Shown: one piece after another, positions 1-12,703 of the stretch
Layout of the letters: the number at the start of each line of letters is the position of its first letter
Position numbering within the stretch: the stretch's first letter is position 1
NCBI GenBank assembly: GCA_032622095.1
Contig: CP136065.1
Location: 208,112,151 to 208,176,150 of the forward strand
Origin: Siphonodentalium dalli
Taxonomy: Eukaryota; Mollusca; Scaphopoda; Gadilida; Siphonodentaliidae
Direction of reading: 5' to 3'
DNA length: 64,000 bases
Translations under genes and position numbers: made by a program
Notes under the pieces: generated by a model
The model's input: only the letters and a program-made list of their open reading frames with translations
Database searches by the model: none
What the model was told of the DNA's origin: nothing

Positions 1-1084
1 TAACGTATTAAGCAGTTTTATAATGCAACAGGAATGTACTCAAACTGGAAGAAAACAACATTGTGTCTGAAATGGCTGTAATTTGGTGATAAGATTGCAT
101 TTTGTGATTTTTCCTACCCCTATACCAACGTTAAAATTTGGAGTCAGTTTCCTGAAAAATGAAAGAAATCTAGTGACATACTATGGCATAACCAATGTAA
201 GGCTAATTTTTTATCACTTAAGTGTTGTGGGAGGAAAGTTCAAATAATTTTACACATTAAAACACCCATTGTTTTTTGTTTTTATGGCCCAAATCCTTTT
301 AGAATGGACAAAAATGCCTCAAACTGGCATCTTTGGAAACAAGCTAAGACTAAGTATTCAAAGGGCCATAAGTTGATATTCTTAAATAATGTCCTGTTAA
401 TACCTTTACAATTTGTTCAATCCAACATACTTAAAAGGTTATAAGAAACGCATGGCATATGGGTATTAAATTATTGAGTTACATGACCTCAAATATTGCA
501 TTTCATCACACACGTTCATTGTCAGAGGCAAAATTGGCTAAGTCCATACAATGGAACACACATTTTGTTTGAGAATATAATCTTCTTCTTAATTATAGAT
601 GCACATATTAATCATATTTTGTGTTTAATCTAGTGAGGAAATTACTAAAACAGTGAAAAATCCCTTCAGTTTGCTCTAGTTTTTTTTTATAATTAATCAT
701 TAATAAGGCATTTTGGCTCATTCTTCGAAATTGAGGCCCCGAAAATGGGCCGAAATCAGGTAAACTTGCATTTTTGAAGGCACACAACTCGAAAAATACG
801 TAATGAATCTGGGACTGGTTTTCAGTACTGGGTTCAGGAAACTGAGGACGACACAATACACATCCTTTTTGTAGGATTTGTGAATTTTATTGTTTTTATA
901 AACATCCATGAAAATCCATAAATTGATGATTTGACCAAATTTCCCCAAATTTATTTCACGAAATTCACCAATTTCCCTTTTTTTGATTTTTGCCGATTTT
1001 TAGTATGTTGTTTATGGAGGGTTTATGTACTTACTCCAGCAAAAAAAAATTCTGTTGCAATTAGTTCCGGGTTTGGCATTTTTT
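1..1084. other. AT-rich stretch without recognisable gene
   Basis: Only short open frames without family resemblance are present. The base composition is AT-rich with homopolymer runs. I see no terminal repeats or splice-flanked exon. The repeat family that dominates the next 6 kb begins at about 1085. Confidence 0.5.
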
Positions 1085-1810
1085 CTCATAAATGCACTGG
1101 ACTATATATAGTTCTGAGAAAGCTGCCACCACTGAGTTGTCATTAATCTGAGGACTGATTTATGAGTGATAAGTCATGTAAGTTATAAACTGATATCTTA
1201 TTCCTCTTCACCAGGATGGAAGTTGTTAGCATTAAATCATCCAAATTGTGGAGAGTTATTTCCTAGAGACACGTTCCACATTGAACTACAGTAACGCTCT
1301 AATTAATCGACTTCTTAACCACAGCAGAATTATGGGTAACTTTTCAGGATTTAGTCGGAAATATGGCTTGTTGCCATTCATCGGAAAGCTAAGCTCTCAG
1401 CGAGAGCTTTCCGGTGAATGGCAACAAGCCATATTTCCGACTAAATCCTGAAAAGTTACCCATAATTCTGCTGTGGTTAAGAATATTAAATTCTGGGAAA
1501 CGAACTGAAACTAGACTACTGAAAGTCCTGTGTCTGTGAATCCTTTCCAACAGAAATCCCACTAAGTCTAATATAATCATCACAATTAGCAATAGTTTCA
1601 CGGTGGTTCTCTATTAACCCCATTGCCGTGTCGGAAATGTTGTCAGACGAATTAACTTCCGTAATTGTCCAGGGACAAACAATTTTAAGTCCCCTTCTGA
1701 CACACATACTTATCAGTGCCATGCTGGTTATTTGTTTACCGCATGTTCGCTGGCGCGTTACGGGTGAACTCGTTTGGCAATTCGGAGCATGCAAGGAACG
1801 CTTTCATTTT
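1085..1810. repeat. Upstream partial copy of the ~1.9-kb tandem unit
   Basis: This segment aligns almost base for base with 3655-4380 (offset 2570) and with 5559-6284. It contains the 172-bp foldback. Homology stops abruptly at 1810/1811, immediately after ctttcatttt, where the full units continue with aaaattaccg. The sequence that follows (1811-2656) is not found in the other units. Confidence 0.9.
1312..1483. repeat. 172-bp foldback (copy 1)
   Basis: The left arm beginning ttcttaaccacag at 1312 is the reverse complement of the right arm ending ctgtggttaagaa at 1483. The arms are about 83 bp. The centre is near 1400 (agctctcagcgagagct), with a 5-bp aagct duplication in the left arm as the main mismatch. 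A transcript would form a long hairpin. The foldback lies inside the tandem unit and is kept in all three copies. Confidence 0.93.
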
Positions 1811-2656
1811 ATACGTTGCTTCCGTGTACACCTATTTTCGCCGTAGTAAACACAACACAAGTCAGTTTATTTCTCATGTTATTTTAATCATTAAGGCCGT
1901 ACAAATACTCTGAAAGGTGAATTTGATAACGAGGATACGATATCAAAAGGTATCAATGATTGTTACCCCGCATTCCCTATTAGTTTTTATCACTGTTTGG
2001 ATGTTAAGTCGTCAAATATATTTGTGCGCCGTTGATTAAAAGTGTTATGCCGGAATCGGAGCCGGAATGAATTATACCGTTTGTCGGTAAACTGTTGAGA
2101 AATAGCACTCATTCAGGTGACTTGTATTGGATGCATGTATACTGTATAGTGTGTACAATATTATGTTCCCTAAATATGGTAATAGGCATATAGCCAGATA
2201 ATGTGATTGAGAGATTCTAGTCATGTTTTATTTTCATTTTGTTGTTTATTTCCAATTTTATTTTTCAAATCATAACTATACACATATATCTAGTCACACA
2301 CATTAGTTTTATGCCAATATAAATGATCATTATATTATTTCACACTTATGATCATATGATGCTGAATTGCAGTCATACACAATACACAGACTCACTTGCA
2401 TTCTAGCACTGCCACTCGACATGGACATTAACAATATACATGTAATAGTAACAATATGATACATAATTTAATATTATAAAAGGACATGTACCTCACAAGT
2501 TATGGTGATACAATTGGTGTGTTTTCTTTGTAATATGATGAAGCATAATTATATTTTGTTCACATTAGTAATTTTTATTAATAAAAACCGAAACCGAGAC
2601 TCAACTCTTTTTCCACAACCGAAACCGAGGCAAAATTTCACAACCGCCCATCTCTA
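1811..2656. mobile_element. Unit-interrupting segment with a hAT-like right end
   Basis: These 846 bp interrupt the tandem family. The right edge reads cgcccatctcta at 2645-2656 and is followed directly by gtggccta, the first bases of the next unit. That terminus (reverse complement tagagatgggcg) resembles the TAGAGGTGCC terminus of the hAT MITE at 14563. I could not find a matching left terminus or an 8-bp target duplication, so this is either a 5'-truncated hAT remnant or unrelated DNA. Confidence 0.4.
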
Positions 2657-4550
2657 GTGGCCTAATGTTCACCAGATGGAAGTTGTTAGTTTTAAATCAT
2701 CCAGATTGTGGAGAGTTATCTTACCTGAAAGTTGTCATCAATCTGATGAATGCCTCCACATGTCGCATTCCGGGATGGTTATCAGCGAGTCTAATGACAG
2801 ATAGCTCATATCTGCTGGGTTGTTTGTACTATTTAATTGTTTTTTTCATCACGGGGTTATACTTATGTTAATATTATCTATTCCACAACACCCATTGGTT
2901 GCCAGGATGGATGTGATTTGTTTCAAATTGTCCAGATTGTGGACAGATATCTTATTGCATCTTGTTCTTCTCCTGTATAGTTCTGATGGTTGATGCCGCC
3001 ACATCTCTCATTCTCCGGGGCAGTCATCAGTGACAGATCACTGAGTCTATGGACAGATACCTCATATCTGCTGGGTTGTTTGTCCTATTTAATTTTGAGA
3101 ATTATAATTGATATCATCTATTCCACAACACCCACTGGTTGTCGGGACGGAATTGATTTGTTACAAATTGTCCAGAATGTGGACAGAAATCTTATTGCCA
3201 TCTTGTTCTTCTCCTGTATAGTTCTGAGAAAGCTACCACCGCTGAGTCATCATAAATTAGGATACTTCGGGTAGCGAACCACGTGGCATTTATGATCTGA
3301 GCAATTCTATCATACCTTATAGGTTCTATAATAATTCCATAGATGTATTTCTCACAATAATCTATGTGCGTCATAAGACATTGAAACGATGGCCGGTCTA
3401 TGGCAGATTTGTCAATTTTCAGATGCAATAAAATTACAATATCGGCCTGTTCGAAAACACAGAACAATTGTATGTTTTAAGCGAATCGGTCCATGAATTC
3501 GAAACCGATAATTATAAAAACGAACGAGGAGGCAACCAAAAAGATATATTGTTTTTTCACCACCGTATTATAATTGATGTTATCTATACCACAACACCCA
3601 CTGGTTGCCTGGATAGACTTGATTTGTTACAAATTGTCCAGAATGTGGAAGATATTGCCATCTTCTTCTTCTCCTGTATCGTTCTGAGAAAGCTGCCACC
3701 ACTGAGTCGTCATTAATCTGGGGACTGATTTATGAGTGATAAGTCATGTAAGTTATAAACTGATATCTTATTCCTCTTCACCAGGATGGAAGTTGTTAGC
3801 ATTAAATCATCCAAATTGTGGAGAGTTATTTCCTAGAGACACGTTCCACATTGAACTACAGTAACGCTCTAATTAATCGACTTCTTAACCACAGCAGAAT
3901 TATGGGTAACTTTTCAGGATTTAGTCGGAAATATGGCTTGTTGCCATTCATCGGAAAGCTAAGCTCTCAGCGAGAGCTTTCCGATGAATGGCAACAAGCC
4001 ATATTTCCGACTGAATCCTGAAAAGTTACCCATAATTCTGCTGTGGTTAAGAATATTAAATTCTGGGAAACGAACTGAAACTAGACTACTGAAAGTCTTG
4101 TGTCTGTGAATCCTTTCCAACAGAAATCCCACTAAGTCTAATATACCCATCACAATTAGCAATAGTTTCACGGTGGTTCTCTATGAACCCCATTGCCGTG
4201 TCGGAAATGTTGTCAGACGAATTAACTTCCGTAATTGTCCAGGGACAAACAATTTTAAGTCCCCTTCTGACACACATACTTATCAGTGCCATGCTGGTTA
4301 TTTGTTTACTGCGTGTTCGCTGGCGCGTTACGGGTGAACTCGTTAGGCAATTCGGAGCATGCAAGGAACGCTTTCATTTTAAAATTACCGCCCTTGCATT
4401 GCTTGCGGGGATGACTTGAGCTTATTGTATTGCGGGTGTCGATATCGCCAAGATTTTGTGCTGCGGCATGTTTTTCTATTTTTATTTGTTGTAAGCTATA
4501 AAAAGTATTTTGCGGACGCAGCGATACTTGAGAAACATTTTTTTTTTTGT
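2657..4550. repeat. Tandem unit A (~1.9 kb)
   Basis: The unit starts at gtggcctaatgttcacc, a phrase repeated at 4551 and 6471, giving periods of 1894 and 1920 bp. Inside it are diverged ~235-bp sub-repeats recognised by the phrase g(g)atgga-gt/at-tgtt near 2670, 2903, 3142, 3607 and 3781. It also holds a ~300-bp insert (about 3254-3560) and the foldback at 3882. Short open frames are conserved between copies (for example minus strand 4086-4364) but look like no known protein. Their conservation is explained by recent duplication. Confidence 0.9.
3882..4053. repeat. 172-bp foldback (copy 2)
   Basis: Same structure as 1312-1483, offset exactly 2570 bp. The arms differ from copy 1 by a few substitutions, including one that improves pairing (tcggaaagct against agctttccga). 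Confidence 0.93.
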
Positions 4551-6470
4551 GTGGCCTAATGTTCACCAGATGGAAGTTGTTAGTTTTAAATCATCCAGAT
4601 TGTGGAGAGTTATCTTACCTGAAAGTTGTCATCAATCTGATGAATGCCTCCACATCTCGCATTCCGGGATGGTTATCAGCGAGTCTAATGACTGATACCT
4701 CATATCTGCTGGGTTGTTTGTACTATTTAATTTTTATAATTGTTTTTTTCATCACGGGGTTATACTTATGTTAATATTATCTATTTCACAACACCCACTG
4801 GTTGCCAGGATGGACGTAATTTGTTTCAAATTGTCCAGATTGTGGACAGATATCTTATTGCATCTTGTTCTTCTCCTGTATAGTTCTGATGGTTGATGCC
4901 TCCACATCTCTCATTCTCCGGGGCAGTCATCAGTGACAGATCACTGAGTTTATGGACAGATACCTCATATCTGCTGGGTTGTTTGTCCTATTTAATTTTG
5001 AGAATTATAATTGATATTATCTATTCCACAACACCCACTGGTTGTCGGGATGGAATTGATTTGTTACAAATTGTCCAGAATGTGGACAGAAATCTTATTG
5101 CCATCTTGTTCTTCTCCTGTATAGTTCTGAGAAAGCTACCACCGCTGAGTCATCATAAATTAGGATACTTCGGGTAGCGAACCACGTGGCATTTATGATC
5201 TGAGCAATTCTATCATACCTTATAGGTTCTATAATAATTCCATAGATGTATTTCTCACAATAATCTATGTGCGTCGTAAGACATTGAAACGATGGCCGGT
5301 CTATGGCGGATTTGTCAATTTTCAGATGCAATAAAATTACAATATTGGCCTGTTCGAAAACACGGAACAATTGTATGTTTTAAGCGAATCGATCCATGAA
5401 TTCGAAACCGATAATTATAAAAACGAACGAGGAGGCAACCAAAAAGATATATTGTTTTTTCACCACCGTATTATAATTGATGTTATCTATTCCACAACAC
5501 CCACTTGTTGCCTGGATAGACTTGATTTTTTACAAATTGTCCAGAATGTGGACAGATATTGCCATCTTCTTCTTCTCCTGTATAGTTCTGAGAAAGCTGC
5601 CACCACTGAGTCGTCATTAATCTGGGGACTGATTTATGAGTGATAAGTCATGTAAGTTATAAACTGATATCTTATTCCTCTTCACCAGGATGGAAGTTGT
5701 TAGCATTAAATCATCCAAATTGTGGAGAGTTATTTCCTAGAGACACGTTCCACATTGAACTACAGTAACGCTCTAATTAATCGACTTCTTAACCACAGCA
5801 GAATTATGGGTAACTTTTCAGGATTTAGTCGGAAATATGGCTTGTTGCCATTCATCGGAAATCTAAGCTCTCAGCGAGAGCTTTCCGATGGATGGCAACA
5901 AGCCATATTTCCGACTAAATCCTGAAAAGTTACCCATAATTCTGCTGTGGTTAAGAATATTAAATTCTGGGAAACGAACTGAAACTAGACTTACTGAAAG
6001 TCCTGTGTCTGTGAATCCTTTCCAACAGAAATCCCACTAAGTCTAATATACCCATCACAATTAGCAATAGTTTCACGGTGGTTCTCTATGAACCCCATTG
6101 CCGTGTCGGAAATGTTGTCAGACGAATTAACTTCCGTAATTGTCCAGGGACAAACAATTTTAAGTCCCCTTCTGACAAACATACTTATCAGTGCCATGCT
6201 GGTTATTTGTTTACCGCGTGTTCGCTGGCGCGTTACGGGTGAACTCGTTTGGCAATTCGGAGCATGCAAGGAACGCTTTCATTTTAAAATTACCGCCCTT
6301 GCATTGCTTGCGGGGATGACTTGAGCTTATTGTATTGCGGGTGTCGATATCGCCAAGATTTTGTGCGGCGGCATGTTTTTCTATTTTTATTTGTTGTAAG
6401 CTATAAAAAGTAGCCAGCGGGGGCTATTTTGCGGACGCGGCGATACTTGAGAAACATATTTTTTTTTTGT
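4551..6470. repeat. Tandem unit B (~1.9 kb)
   Basis: Nearly identical to unit A. Differences seen include a small insertion (tttttataattg near 4732) and an extra ~17 bp (agccagcgggggctatt) near 6412. It shares the internal ~235-bp sub-repeats, the ~300-bp insert and the foldback. Confidence 0.9.
5786..5957. repeat. 172-bp foldback (copy 3)
   Basis: Same foldback, offset 1904 bp from copy 2. Arms remain complementary except for isolated changes (cggaaatct in the left arm, gatggatgg in the right). Confidence 0.92.
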
Positions 6471-7016
6471 GTGGCCTAATGTTCACCAGATGGAAGTTGT
6501 TAGTTTTAAATCATCCAGATTGTGGAGAGTTATCTTACCTGAAAGTTGTCATCAATCTGATGAATGCCTCCACATCTCGCATTCCGGGATGGTTATCAGC
6601 GAGTCTAATGACAGATACCTCATATCTGCTGGGTTGTTTGTCCTATTTAATTTTGAGAATTATAATTGATATTATCTATTCCACAACACCCACTGGTTGT
6701 CGGGACGGAATTGATTTGTTACAAATTGTCCACTATGTGGACAGAAATCTTATTGCCATCTTGTTCTTCTCCTGTATAGTTCTGAGAAAGCTACCACCGC
6801 TGAGTCATCATAAATTAGGATACTTCGGGTAGCGAACCACGTGGCATTTACGATCTGAGCAATACTATCATACCTTATAGGTGCTATAATAATTCCATAG
6901 ATGTATTTCTCACAATAATCTATGTGCGTCGTAAGACATTGAAACGATGGCCGGACTAGGGCGGATTTGTCAATTTACAGATGCAATTAAATTACAATAT
7001 TGGCCTGTTCGAAAAT
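6471..7016. repeat. Tandem unit C, internally deleted and interrupted
   Basis: The first ~170 bp match units A and B. The sequence then jumps from the first to the second occurrence of the phrase atacctcatatctgctgggt, removing about 275 bp, as expected from recombination between the two internal repeats. The unit breaks off at ggcctgttcgaaaa (about 7016). Its continuation (acggaacaattgtatg in units A and B) reappears near 12962, beyond the large inverted-repeat element. Confidence 0.8.
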
Positions 7017-7540
7017 ATCATTTTTAATATTAAAATTAGTTTTTCCTCAAGGGAAGCCCGAAACTGAACTATATGGATTATTATCCTCGGCCTTGTGTTA
7101 TCAGGAGGGTTAAAATTTATTGTCCGTTTATTGCCTACTCCGGTCAATCAGCGATCGGAATAGCCCACGCATGAATGCGTCCCATGCAAATCCCACGCTC
7201 TAACAATTCATCTAGCCAGTTTTATTTCCGACTTTTAATAATAAGATTTGCGGGAATGTACTCTTCCAAAACAGATTTCATGTAAATGTGATTTAGTCAT
7301 GAATCAGCTTTGATATGTTATGTGAAAGAGCTCATAAATTCAGATTCCAGCATTGCTCAAGCTTGTACCTCCCCCCTTGTCTTTTGGAATAAATATCCCA
7401 GGCAGTGCCATACCATACGTGCCAGCTACTAGTAGAAACCGAGCAGTAGAGACTTCTTCTTCTGCTGCTTTTTTCTCGTTTCATGCGATGAGAGTGATGT
7501 CTGTATTTACTATTTATATCTTCCCAAATAGAAAGCGCTA

Positions 7541-9408
7541 TTGACGGTACGCGACAGCGAGTCTTCCCCACACAGAACAGCCTCCAAAGGCTCGGGTGCT
7601 ATTGTCCCGGAGGATTGGTTGCCCGAATCTCAGAGAACGGCACTCTGCCTGCCACGGTCTGCTGATGCAGGACTAGGGGGCGCGAACTGGTACAGCCCGA
7701 GGACTGGTACAGTTGTGCAAAGTTTGTGTAATTCATTGTAACAAGATTTGACACATATCCTGTGATGAAGTTTTTACAAGAGATCGACCCGTGTCGTTTC
7801 CATACGCAAAGCGAGTTCCCTAGGAACGATAGAATCCTTGACCGACAGTGGGAACCACCGTCGGCCCGAGATCCTTGCTCATCGTCGTCAAAGCCATCAG
7901 ACGCCAGGAGAATTATAGAAAGCATGTCAGGATCGACGCCAGCAACAGAACAGCCTGCATCAGGTTGAGGTAAGGTACTAGAGGGAAGCCCACACTGGGA
8001 ATGGCTCGAAAGAGGAACAATTGCGCTCGCAGTTACATTTGAAGGTGTTATTTCCCACCCCAAGGCCAGAATGGCGGAAAAAAGGGAAATTGAAAGGATC
8101 CATTGGACCAGGGAAAGCCCCCCCCCACCGAATCTCCCAAATGCAGGTGGTCCTCACACGCTGACATAAACGTCGATGACATACCACTAGGATCCCCTGA
8201 CGGCAGAGGAGCGGGCCTGGACGTATCACTTGGGATGACGTTTCCAGGGGGACAAGACCGACCCTCGTAATGGAGTGGGTCACGGTGCCGTGTGTCCTGG
8301 AGGATTGGTTGCCCGAATCTCCGGAGGACGGCACCCTGCCTCCCATGGTCTGCAGAAGACGGGGCTTGCAGCACAACCAGGGGGGACCGAATGGTTCCTG
8401 CCCGAGTTAAGACTGGTACGTTTGCTCAAAATGTTTAACCATGGACCAATGGGCCCTCAACCAACTATGACAATATCGCGTATATTCATGAGCAACCCGC
8501 ACGGTGTGTGGCCATCAAAGTCGAATCTCGTTCGACTATAAGCAAGACAAGACATTCTGTTAGTTATTAGCAAGCATAATATACAAAACATTTGTTAGTT
8601 ATTGCAAAACAAGGTTAATAAGGTAAATTCCGTTATTTACTATGGCCACGTGATCTTACCTGCTAGAAATTAAACCGCAGGTAAGATACTGTCTTTTCTC
8701 GGCGAAGAGGACGATGAGATTCGATTTCTCCTGTGCAAGAACATAGCGGTGTCCTTGCTTACGGTGAGGAGAACGGTTTATACACTTACGGAAAGTCCAC
8801 AGATGGTGGAGCAGGCCTGGAATATCCCGAGGGAGTATGATTCCAGGGGGACAAGACCCACTCTCGTAATGGAGTGGGCCACGGACCGTGGGGAAGAGTC
8901 AGAAGTCTCAGTCCTTCTCAGAAGACAGGAGCAATTGTTCTCGCAGCCATATGCAATTGTAATTTTCTAATTCACGAATATTAAACTGTGCACTGTTCCC
9001 TCTTGACAAAATGTGCATGGTCACAGTAATCGTTGATTCAATATTAAACTATTGGAAGGTATATTTAAAACCGTTCCCATCGCAGTTAAATTATGGGAAT
9101 GTGAAAGTGCCATGGAACATGCATGTTTTGAGGTCTATCCCACAATGACATTGAATTTGAGAAAAACACACCTGATGATTATACAGGCGCAAGTACATCC
9201 GTCTTCTGAATTGCGAGAGCAAATGAGAGCTCGAGCTGCGTTTACATCTGGGAAGAACTGAAGTCTGGTTGGCTGGTGCGCTGTTAGCGGCACATGATGA
9301 GTCTTCCCCACCCTAAGGCTCAGGAGCGGTGGCATTCGCCCTTGAAGATTTGTTTTCCGCATCAACGATGGTAGCACCCCACCAGTCACTGGTACTGGGC
9401 AGTGGTCA
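7541..9408. repeat. Diverged internal repeats of the large element
   Basis: A GC-richer phrase, agtcttcccc/ggaggattggttgcccgaat/ggcac-ctgcc, recurs near 7559-7660, 8280-8345 and, more diverged, 9299-9395. The phrase ccagggggacaagacc-act-ctcgtaatgg occurs at 8246 and 8842. The order suggests two or three decayed tandem copies of a ~600-900-bp sequence. A minus-strand frame at 7599-8063 (154 aa) is open through one copy but has no recognisable domain and is interrupted in the others, so I do not call it a gene. Confidence 0.6.
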
Positions 9409-10322
9409 TCTATTATATATTTTGAAAGATCTGTGTATGTGTAAGTTTATGTGTAAGTTTGTGTGTGTGTTTGAAATCGATGGACTCGAAAACGACTAAG
9501 CCAATTTCGATGAAATTTGGTATTTTAGGGTATTTTCGGCCGGAGACGAACATAGGCATATTTATTTGTCCGTGCGAGGTCAACTTTTCACGTGCGGAGG
9601 TCAAATCTATTTTTACGCCGTTTTGCGCTAATATATTTCAGTTCGGTGCTCACAAATCGATACGATATAGCGCGAATAATAAATTGCCAGTCATATAATT
9701 TGCACGGTTAGAATCTGTGTGGCTTCATCTTTCCAACGATATATAATATGTATGTATCCGTTTTAGTTATCTGCCTCAATTATTAGGGACAAGTGGTACG
9801 ATCTTTTATCAGGATAAAATCAATGCGTAACTTCTATGACGTCGTCAGAGGTCATAAAGTTAGATTACGTTAACTCTCACCCTGCCGATGCATTTGACTG
9901 TTTCAGACGTCTTGGCATATCTCGGGCACCGATGGTAATTTAGCTTTACGTTGAAACTTGATAATTAATGAGTGTGTCGCGTTTATATACTTCAGTGGAA
10001 ATCAACTCGGGTTAAACTGGCGGATTTTTACGGACGAAATTAATTTGATGCATAGGGTATCTCGGTATCCGCTGGGCCGATTTCCCGGTATCCGCTGGGC
10101 CGATTTCCACCATTTTTGGTGTGTTGGTGTTTGACCCCACCTGACCTTGACCTTCAAAATGGTCAATTCAAGGTCAAATCGGGTAAAACCGGATGGATTT
10201 CGACGGGTACTTTTGTTCGGGCACTGCGTTTTGGACGGGTCAAATCGTGACCCCACTTGACCTTGGCCTTCAAAATAGACAATTCAAGGTCAAAGCCCGG
10301 ACGAAGTCGGGTCACCTTCTAG
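9409..10322 (+). mobile_element. Non-autonomous Helitron-like element
   Basis: The element begins TCTATTATATATTTTG and ends with a short GC hairpin (cccggac-gaa-gtcggg, bulged) about 8 bp before CTAG. It lies between A (9408) and T (10323). A TC start, a 3' hairpin followed by CTRR, and insertion between A and T without target duplication are the recognised Helitron hallmarks. The flanks joined without the element read cagtggtca/tgcacaatataaa. This matches the uninterrupted local paralogue gcagtggtcgtgcgcaatat at about 10521, an empty site. No Rep/helicase frame is present. A 23-bp internal tandem duplication lies at 10063-10108, and gaccttgaccttcaaaat-type phrases recur. Confidence 0.82.
10063..10108. 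repeat. 23-bp tandem duplication inside the Helitron-like element
   Basis: cggtatccgctgggccgatt plus tcc occurs twice head to tail (10063-10085 and 10086-10108), perfectly. Confidence 0.95.
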
Positions 10323-10870
10323 TGCACAATATAAAGGCTTCTTGTGGAACGGCGCTTTATATGTGTGATGATACAAATGCTTTCATTTGTGCTTAGGTAC
10401 CCATAGGTTACACTAACTGTTATATTCCGTATCATGAGAGCCACATACAACTTTGACGCAACCTAGATTTCACAACCTTCAGGTGAACCGAACCGTCGTT
10501 CGCCTCCAATACGCAGGCCTGCAGTGGTCGTGCGCAATATAAATATAAACGCTGTTCATGTAACTGCACTGTATATGTGTGACAATATAAATGCTGTCCT
10601 TTCTGTTATTTGCCCGATAATCAATTGGATATGAGGCAATAGAAGGAAAAGAGCCATGTGTTGGTCTCTGATGGAAATTATAGTGGCAGCGGCCCTGCGC
10701 AATATAAATGCATTTCCTGTAACTGTGCTTTATACGTGAGTGAAGGCTATTTGACATTTGATCTTTTCTATATGTGGAAATAGAAGGTAGAGAGCCAAGT
10801 GATGGACTCTGTTGGAAAGGCTATTGACAGTGCATCGGGGGCACATGACAATATAAATGCATAGTAGTTC
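10323..10870. repeat. Degenerate tandem repeat around (g)cacaatataaat
   Basis: The core tgcgcaatataaatgc with downstream gtaactg-gctttata-gtg-ga recurs near 10323, 10527, 10694 and 10844. Spacing is about 150-205 bp and divergence is substantial. One copy is the target of the Helitron-like insertion. Confidence 0.7.
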
Positions 10871-10874
10871 ACCT

Positions 10875-12160
10875 TGACTATTCACGGATTGAAAGCGCAG
10901 AAGTATGTCGGTATCAGTGAAAATTGACGCACGCCATATTGATATAGTCAGTTCGTATGTCATTGAGCCTTTGAGGCACTGACACCCTTGTACTAGTATG
11001 GAACAATTATGGCTGGCCATACATGTTTTTAACCTCACCATTTTGTATCATGTTAATTCGTAATTTTAATGTATCGACAAACACTAATGTCTGAGGATAA
11101 CAGTTCAGATGTTGTCTATTTGTTACAGTGAACACATGGAAATGTGAAACATCAAAATCATCAAAAGTATAAACATTGATTGACTGAAAATTTATTGAGA
11201 CACTGGCTAGCCAATGAATCATTTCAACACTGCGACCATGTTAGGTCACACGGATATGGTGACTTGGCCACAAGTAGGCCAGCCAAAGGCTCTCATCCAA
11301 AATATCTCCAAAGAGTTCTGACCACGGACGGAAGTATCCTTGGATATTTAAGCAAACTATAGCTGAAGGTTCAGGCTACTGCACTTGCATATCTGTGTAG
11401 TCATGGAACAGGGAAGCACATTCAGCAAAATACATTGAGTGATTGCAAAGAAACAGACACAATTGTCGCCGAAATAACGACAGAGTACCGGTATGAATTG
11501 ATGGAGATCGCCATTCGACAATGGGAACTCAGGCTTCAAGATTCAACGAGAATCACCAAATCGATTCCCGTAATGATTCTCACAAAACTTTACAATTTGC
11601 AGTGCTTTATGACTAACATGATTCAGCAATTGATTCTCGTAAAATTAAATGTATTTTGAGCCCTGGAACTTGAAATGAAAATCCTTGGTGCCCAATCTTG
11701 TGTCAGATAATCCTACAGTAGTCCCCAATCAAACCAGTTGCACGATTCGTAGCAACCGGACACTGTCAGTAATACTGGACAGGCATGTAAAGAACGAGAC
11801 TATTCAAGAGACACAGCATTATTTGAACGCAGGCCATATAATACTATATGTTATAACAAACATAATCTCATTGTTTCTAACGATTGTTCCGATGATACAA
11901 TGAGGGAAAGAAAATGGAATCCCAAGAACAGGGTCAAAATTTCAAATAAATATCTTGAAGTCGATGTAACGTTCGTGACGTTCCAAGTATCCAAATACGA
12001 GCCCTCATGTTAATAGTAATGCATTCGGGCTAGCTAAGATTTGCAAATATTAATCGGTAAGCACAATTAATTATAACGACATGTTGTATATGTACAATGA
12101 TGTTCTGTGATAATCATTATACAAATGTCGGTTAAGTTTCAGTCGCTCAACTTCAACTTA
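10875..12160. other. Interior of the large element, nothing recognised
   Basis: Both strands contain only short frames without motifs. I see no terminal repeats, tandem repeats or splice-flanked exon. Confidence 0.5.
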
Positions 12161-12356
12161 CAATTAGTTGAGGCAAAAGAAATTTCATTGTATTACAAGT
12201 TCTATCTTGTTTATGAATACATGTAAATTATCGTCAAAGGAGACATTTCTGTCCTGGCCAACTTTCTGCGCACTAACAGAGCTGTTGCATATACGATGGG
12301 GTAGTGTACATGAAATGAACGTAGCGAAAAGTCGGCTTTATGAAATAGAGTTAGCA

Positions 12357-12703
12357 CGAAATTAGGAGACTTCGCATACCGTACCACGTGGACTCCGAAA
12401 TCGGACGATTCATGCCACCATATATGTTGCACAATAATGCAATATAGGTTTGCTACAAGTAAACGATGTGCGTCTGTAGTCATTGTCCAAAATGGCCATC
12501 AATGGCGAAGTTCTCAACGTGATTTTGTTGATTCCAATCCCAAAATTTTCGAGATAAAATGTGTCGATAAAAAACACGGAATTTTTTATAAATTGCGTTG
12601 CGCATACTATGAAACGAAGAGTTTCTGCGCGTACTTAAAAAATATTAAACGACCGGGTAAGCAACGGATAAATTGCAAGTTTGTTATCAACAATAAATAT
12701 TGA
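12357..12703. repeat. Diverged relative of the ~300-bp insert of units A and B
   Basis: ttaggagacttcgcataccgtaccacgtgg resembles ttaggatacttcgggtagcgaaccacgtgg at 3253 and 5160 in phrase order. Downstream similarity continues weakly (catcaatggcgaagt against tctatggcggatttg; aaaacacggaattttt against aaaacacggaacaatt). The short plus-strand frame at 12437-12703 covers this similarity but has no known domain. It looks like an older copy of the same repeat inside the large element. Confidence 0.45.

Noticed and set aside
4086-6269. A minus-strand 92-codon frame conserved in all copies of the ~1.9-kb unit
   Set aside because: The copies are recent duplicates. The frame matches no family I know and overlaps other equally open frames, so conservation is not evidence of coding.
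7599-8376. Overlapping minus-strand frames of 108-154 codons as a gene
   Set aside because: They lie in GC-richer diverged repeats, the frames are not preserved between repeat copies, and no motif is recognisable.
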